From assembly GCA_016932295.1 (NCBI GenBank), contig JAFGDC010000216.1:1-9843 (forward strand): 9,843 nucleotides of DNA, given 5' to 3'. Within the stretch, counting starts at the first letter, position 1, and every line of letters starts with the position of its first letter. The stretch comes from a candidate division CSSED10-310 bacterium. Lineage in GTDB: Bacteria; CSSED10-310; JAFGDC01. Shown here one piece after another: positions 6,414 to 9,843 of the stretch. The notes under the pieces were generated by a model, which saw nothing but the letters and a program-made list of their open reading frames with translations, searched no databases and was not told where the DNA came from. The position numbers and the translations under genes were made by a program.

Positions 6414-6419
6414 GGTGAT
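6414..6419 (+). promoter_or_regulatory. Ribosome binding site supporting the ATG at 6430
   Basis: GGTGAT (6414-6419) matches the extended anti-Shine-Dalgarno and ends 10 nt before ATG 6430, where Hsp70 homology begins (MEYILGLDIGTS). An in-frame ATG at 6418 is the main alternative and would add only four residues. Confidence 0.45.
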
Positions 6420-6429
6420 GGGAATCAGC

Positions 6430-8469
6430 ATGGAGTATATCCTCGGTCTGGACATCGGCACCAGCCATCTGAACGCGGGATTATTCAAGGGAGAACGCTA
6501 TGCGCCGGTCATGTTCTCCAACCAGGTGCAGAGCCTGCCGGCGGTGGTGGCCATCAGTACCAATAACCGTCTCAAAATCGCCGGCGCGGCAATCCGCCAG
6601 GCGGCCATCAACCCACAGCAGACCTTCTATTCAATCCTTCGTTACCTGGGCTGCAACCTGACCTCCAACCAGATTCAGGAGGAGCTTACCCGGCTCCCCT
6701 ACACACTGCAACGGACGCCGGGCGGCCAACAGTACGTGGTGATGGCGGACCAGCGCAAGGTTCACTTCAGCCAACTACTCTGCCGCCTGGTGGCGGTACT
6801 CAGGGAATCGGCGGATACGTGTTTCGGAACGGCCGTCACCAAGACCGTCATCGCGCTGCCGCAAAGCTTCAGCCATAACCGTAAACTGGCGGTGCAGAAG
6901 GCTGTCGAGAGCGCCGGGTTGAACGTCATGGACATCATCGACAGCACCATGGCGATCGCCTTCGCCCACACGTTCCTCACCAGATCCAATGATCTGACGG
7001 GTATTTTCGACATGGGCGCCGGTTCCCTCAAGATCGGATTCTTCCAGATGAAAGGCAGGATGCGGGTGGAGACCATTGCCACTCAAACCTTCGAGGAAAT
7101 TTGCGGTGATGGTTTCGATTACCGGATCACGGACCACCTCGAGGCGTTCTGCCGGCAACAGACCAAGATCCCCGAAGTGACGGATCCAGCCTTCAGGGTG
7201 AGACTGAAAATCGCCGCCGAAAGCGCGAAGAAGATCCTTTCCAACAGGACATCGACCCGCATCAGCATTCCCTACCTGGCTCACGCCGGACGGGCGGAGC
7301 CATTCCACATGGACTATGTCATGAGCCGGAAGGAACTGGAATCACTTACCACCGACCTGGTGAACACCACCCTCAAGCAGTTCGACAGGTGTCTCGATGC
7401 GGCGGAATTGCTGCCAAGCGAGCTGAAAACACTGATCGTCACGGGCAGGCAAAGCGCCATGCCGCTGCTTATAGGACGCCTGACGGGCATCAGCAGGGAT
7501 CAGTCGGTGGTCCACGGTCGTCCGGATTTGGTGGCCATGGGCGCGGCCATGCGGGGCGCCGATCTCAAGGGCAAGCAGTTCATCGCCACGCAGCGCCACC
7601 TCTCGCGGCTGGACAAACTACCCCGGGGCCATCTTTTCGCCGGCCGGTTCAAACTGGAGGAACCGCTTGGGCATGGAGCATTCAGCCTCCTCTACGAGGT
7701 ATCCGACCGCAAGGACGACAAGCATTATGCGTTGAAAATCCTGCGCCCCGCCTACCGCCGTGATCCCAACACCGTCCACCGGTTCATCACTTCCGCCGAA
7801 ATCGCCAAGGGTGTCGATTTTCCCAATATCAGGCGCATTTTTGCGATCATCGACACACCTGAAATCCTGGCTACCTGCCTGGAGCTGCTGACCGGCTGGA
7901 CGCTGGAGGAGTTTCTCCAGAGCGGCCGCTTCTACCGCATGGGATTCAACGACCAGATCAAGCTGATCATGGGTATTCTCCAGGGGATGATCGATTTGAG
8001 AGGAAAGAACCTGTACCACGGAGACCTGAAACCGGATAACATCTGGGTCACGAGAAACGGCCAGGCCAAATTGTTCGATTTCGGCCTGGCGCGGTACGCT
8101 AACGGCATACCCATTATCCCCACCTCCACCACCGGCACGCCTCGCTACATGTCGCCGGAACACCTGTTCCACCGCAGCCCATTCGGCGACTGGAGCGAGA
8201 TCTACTCCTTCGGCCTCATCCTGTACCGCTGTTTCACAGAGCAGTTTCCACGCAAGGAGAGGGAACCCGACAAGGAATATCTCATCTTCGATTTCTCCTC
8301 GACCCAGGCACTCGATCCCCAGAAGGTCAAACCCACTCTCCCCCGTTACCTGTGCGACATCATCAGTACTTGCATCCGCCGCTCCCGGACGGAACGGTAC
8401 CAGAAGTTCGAGGAGCTGCTGGCCGATATCGAGAACTTCCGCCGCGAATACGAGGCCGGGCGCGCCTGA
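6430..8469 (+). CDS. Hsp70/DnaK-like domain fused to a Ser/Thr protein kinase
   Basis: A 679-residue fusion. Residues 1-380 form an Hsp70-type actin-fold domain: phosphate-1 GLDIGTS (6-12), TVIALPQSF (139-147), phosphate-2 FDMGAGSLKIG (193-203), GDGFDYR (226-232), LIVTGRQSAMP (335-345) and DLVAMGAAMRGA (366-377). E. coli DnaK K70, E171 and D201 align with L70, S172 and K201, so ATP hydrolysis is doubtful although D8 is kept. There is no DnaK peptide-binding domain. Instead residues 405-670 form a Hanks-type kinase: glycine loop LGHGAF (413-418), K436 in YALK, likely C-helix E457, catalytic loop HGDLKPDN (530-537, Gly replacing the usual Arg), DFG (550-552) and GTPRYMSPE (569-577). The kinase half looks active. 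No membrane segment is visible, so it is cytoplasmic. ATG 6430 was chosen because Hsp70 homology starts there. It diverges from the FHA kinase and converges on sctV. Confidence 0.93.
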   Translation: MEYILGLDIGTSHLNAGLFKGERYAPVMFSNQVQSLPAVVAISTNNRLKIAGAAIRQAAINPQQTFYSILRYLGCNLTSNQIQEELTRLPYTLQRTPGGQQYVVMADQRKVHFSQLLCRLVAVLRESADTCFGTAVTKTVIALPQSFSHNRKLAVQKAVESAGLNVMDIIDSTMAIAFAHTFLTRSNDLTGIFDMGAGSLKIGFFQMKGRMRVETIATQTFEEICGDGFDYRITDHLEAFCRQQTKIPEVTDPAFRVRLKIAAESAKKILSNRTSTRISIPYLAHAGRAEPFHMDYVMSRKELESLTTDLVNTTLKQFDRCLDAAELLPSELKTLIVTGRQSAMPLLIGRLTGISRDQSVVHGRPDLVAMGAAMRGADLKGKQFIATQRHLSRLDKLPRGHLFAGRFKLEEPLGHGAFSLLYEVSDRKDDKHYALKILRPAYRRDPNTVHRFITSAEIAKGVDFPNIRRIFAIIDTPEILATCLELLTGWTLEEFLQSGRFYRMGFNDQIKLIMGILQGMIDLRGKNLYHGDLKPDNIWVTRNGQAKLFDFGLARYANGIPIIPTSTTGTPRYMSPEHLFHRSPFGDWSEIYSFGLILYRCFTEQFPRKEREPDKEYLIFDFSSTQALDPQKVKPTLPRYLCDIISTCIRRSRTERYQKFEELLADIENFRREYEAGRA

Positions 8470-8475
8470 CCGGAA

Positions 8476-9843
8476 TCAGTCTCCCGTCACGTTCTGCACC
8501 GAGAGGCTGGCCAGCGGTTGAACACTCACTCCCGGCGCCAATTCATCGTAGGACAGGACCGCCACCCCTGGATAATCGGCCTGCAACAAGCCCCGTACAT
8601 ACGGCCTGACCTCGGCGGCGGTAAGGATGATCGGCCGGTGACCTCCGTTGTTCGAAAGCTCCAGCTCACGCTTGAGAATCGTGTAAAAATCCTCGCGGAA
8701 CGCTGGATCCAGACTGAGGTAATTGCCTGCCGGTGTCTGCCTGATGGCAGCCTGAATGGTCTCTTCCACCAGGGGATCGAGCAGGTGCACATGCAAACAA
8801 GCAGTACCACCGCCCAGTTCATGACAGATCTGCCGGCAAAGGTCCATCCGCACAAACTCGGCCAACTGCAGCGGGTTCTTCTCCACTGACCCCCACCGTG
8901 CCACGGTCTGCAATATGGTGCGCAGATCGCGAATGGAGACACCTTCCGCCACCAGCCGCTTGAGAACATCAGACAGGAGCAGCGGCGAGGCGACCCTGCC
9001 GACCTCCTTGACCAAAGCCGGATGCGTCGTTTCCATCTCATCCAGCATGTTCTGTGCTTCCTGCATATCCAGGAAGGAATCACCGTGCCGGCGAATCACT
9101 CCGGTCAGATGCAGGACAAGCAGCTCCGGCAGATTCCATACCTGGAACCCGGCAGCCGTTAGCATCGTTGCCTGTGCCGCCGGTACCATGCAAGCGGGTT
9201 GGCCGTTGGCCGGATTGGATGCCGGCTGCACCGATGGGCAGAAGGCAATCACATCAGGCGCCGCCGCATTGACCAGAACCATACCGGGCGGAACCTCGAC
9301 CGTTGACACCGGAATCTCGTCGATCAGAACGGCAAAGCCTCGAGAGGGCAGATCCTGCGCGTCCCCCTCAACCTTCACACCAGGCACCCGCACCCCCAAC
9401 TCCCGCTGAATATGAAGCCGCATGGCGGGGATCAGCTCCCGGAGCAGGGCGCCGTCCTCCGTGCCGGTATCGACGGACGGCGTCAAACCCGCGCCGACCC
9501 GCAGCGTCACCGGCGCCGGCAACCGCAAGGCGGCGGCAGTATCAGCCCGGGTCAATCGTTCTCCGTCGTCCGCTTGACCGGTGGTCCCGCGCTGCGCCGA
9601 TCGCACCAGCCTGTAACCGACACCGCCGGTGAGCGCGGCCAGCAGGAAAAACGGGAGCATGGGCAGACCGGGGACCAATCCCAGGAGCGCAAGCAGCACG
9701 CCGGCGATGAGCAGCGCCCGTGGCTGCGCCAGGATCTGGCCGCCGATGTCGCGGCCGAGATGCGAGTCTGCGTGCTCCGACGCCACCCTCGTGACGATCA
9801 TGCCCGCGGCCGTGGAAAGCAACAACGCCGGAATCTGAGAGAC
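8476..9843 (-). CDS. sctV: Type III secretion export gate protein SctV, C-terminal part (5' end outside window)
   Basis: The frame is open through the right edge, giving 455 residues that lack the N-terminus. It begins in the conserved FHIPEP-family stretch SQIPALLLSTAAGMIVTRV. Next come LGRDIGGQILAQPRALL, two transmembrane segments (about 43-57 and 60-77), a linker, and the cytoplasmic domain that forms the nonameric ring receiving chaperone-substrate complexes. The family includes flagellar FlhA and non-flagellar SctV (HrcV, YscV, InvA). SctV is favoured by DEIPVSTVEV, the FLDMQEAQNMLDEME block, LLDPLVEETIQAAIRQT and the C-terminal VLSYDELAPGVSVQPL, where FlhA usually has a different ending. 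The C-terminus is complete, with no frameshift. It converges on the Hsp70-kinase with 6 nt between stops and no terminator. It implies a type III secretion locus continuing to the right of the window. Confidence 0.88.
   Translation of the reverse strand, partial: VSQIPALLLSTAAGMIVTRVASEHADSHLGRDIGGQILAQPRALLIAGVLLALLGLVPGLPMLPFFLLAALTGGVGYRLVRSAQRGTTGQADDGERLTRADTAAALRLPAPVTLRVGAGLTPSVDTGTEDGALLRELIPAMRLHIQRELGVRVPGVKVEGDAQDLPSRGFAVLIDEIPVSTVEVPPGMVLVNAAAPDVIAFCPSVQPASNPANGQPACMVPAAQATMLTAAGFQVWNLPELLVLHLTGVIRRHGDSFLDMQEAQNMLDEMETTHPALVKEVGRVASPLLLSDVLKRLVAEGVSIRDLRTILQTVARWGSVEKNPLQLAEFVRMDLCRQICHELGGGTACLHVHLLDPLVEETIQAAIRQTPAGNYLSLDPAFREDFYTILKRELELSNNGGHRPIILTAAEVRPYVRGLLQADYPGVAVLSYDELAPGVSVQPLASLSVQNVTGD

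Larger units (their letters stand above)
5828..6429. other. 602-bp divergent intergenic region between the histidine kinase and the Hsp70-kinase
   Basis: No convincing gene is present. Short open frames here lack good ribosome binding sites and encode low-complexity Pro/Ser/His-rich peptides. The region is unusually long for a divergent promoter region. It holds three short inverted repeats (5856-5879, 5961-5982, 6035-6051), a tandem direct repeat (6372-6399) and one weak plus-strand sigma-70 candidate. Its middle (about 6170-6220) is strikingly C-rich on the plus strand. No clear promoter for the histidine kinase and no properly spaced -24/-12 sigma-54 site was found. Confidence 0.6.

Noticed and set aside
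8476..9843. Assignment of the right-edge gene as flagellar flhA
   Set aside because: The early part fits both FlhA and SctV, but the cytoplasmic and C-terminal motifs (NEVPV-like DEIPV, LLDPLVEETI, VLSYDEL with VQPL) match SctV better; FlhA stays as a minor alternative.
1..9843. CRISPR arrays, tRNA or rRNA genes, insertion sequences
   Set aside because: No regularly spaced repeats, no tRNA-like cloverleaf, and no transposase frame were seen anywhere in the window.

Overview
The window looks like a GC-rich proteobacterial chromosome, most likely gammaproteobacterial. This rests on the protein families present: a NodU/CmcH carbamoyltransferase with an SxtJ-like membrane protein, a sigma-54-type response regulator, and a type III export gate protein. 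The assignment is an inference; no rRNA or other taxonomic marker is present.

Left block (1-2255, minus strand, read right to left). A short SxtJ-like membrane protein (2007-2255) is followed after 8 nt by an Fe-type O-carbamoyltransferase (259-1998), then after 57 nt by the N-terminus of a membrane-anchored protein cut by the window edge (1-201). A plausible sigma-70 promoter lies at 2313-2342. The block looks like a small-molecule or surface-polymer carbamoylation module.

Middle block (2549-5827, minus strand). A soluble FHA-domain histidine kinase (4730-5827) is followed by an NtrC-type response regulator (3318-4670) whose GAFTGA loop is degenerate. An E1-like MoeB/HesA/ThiF adenylyltransferase (2549-3334) overlaps the end of the regulator gene by 17 nt.

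Right block. A 602-bp non-coding divergent region (5828-6429) carries several short inverted repeats and a tandem direct repeat. It separates the histidine kinase from a plus-strand gene (6430-8469) encoding an unusual single polypeptide: an Hsp70/DnaK-like nucleotide-binding domain fused to a Ser/Thr protein kinase. The Hsp70 half appears to have lost key catalytic residues, while the kinase half keeps them. It converges, 6 nt apart, on the C-terminal two-thirds of a non-flagellar type III secretion export gate protein, SctV (8476-9843, 5' end outside the window).

Working hypothesis (inference). The Hsp70-kinase, the FHA histidine kinase and the atypical response regulator form one signalling circuit that joins Ser/Thr phosphorylation to a two-component phosphorelay. 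Its position beside sctV suggests it may control or respond to a type III secretion system. The Hsp70-like domain, without its substrate-binding domain, would act as a nucleotide or conformational sensor for the kinase.
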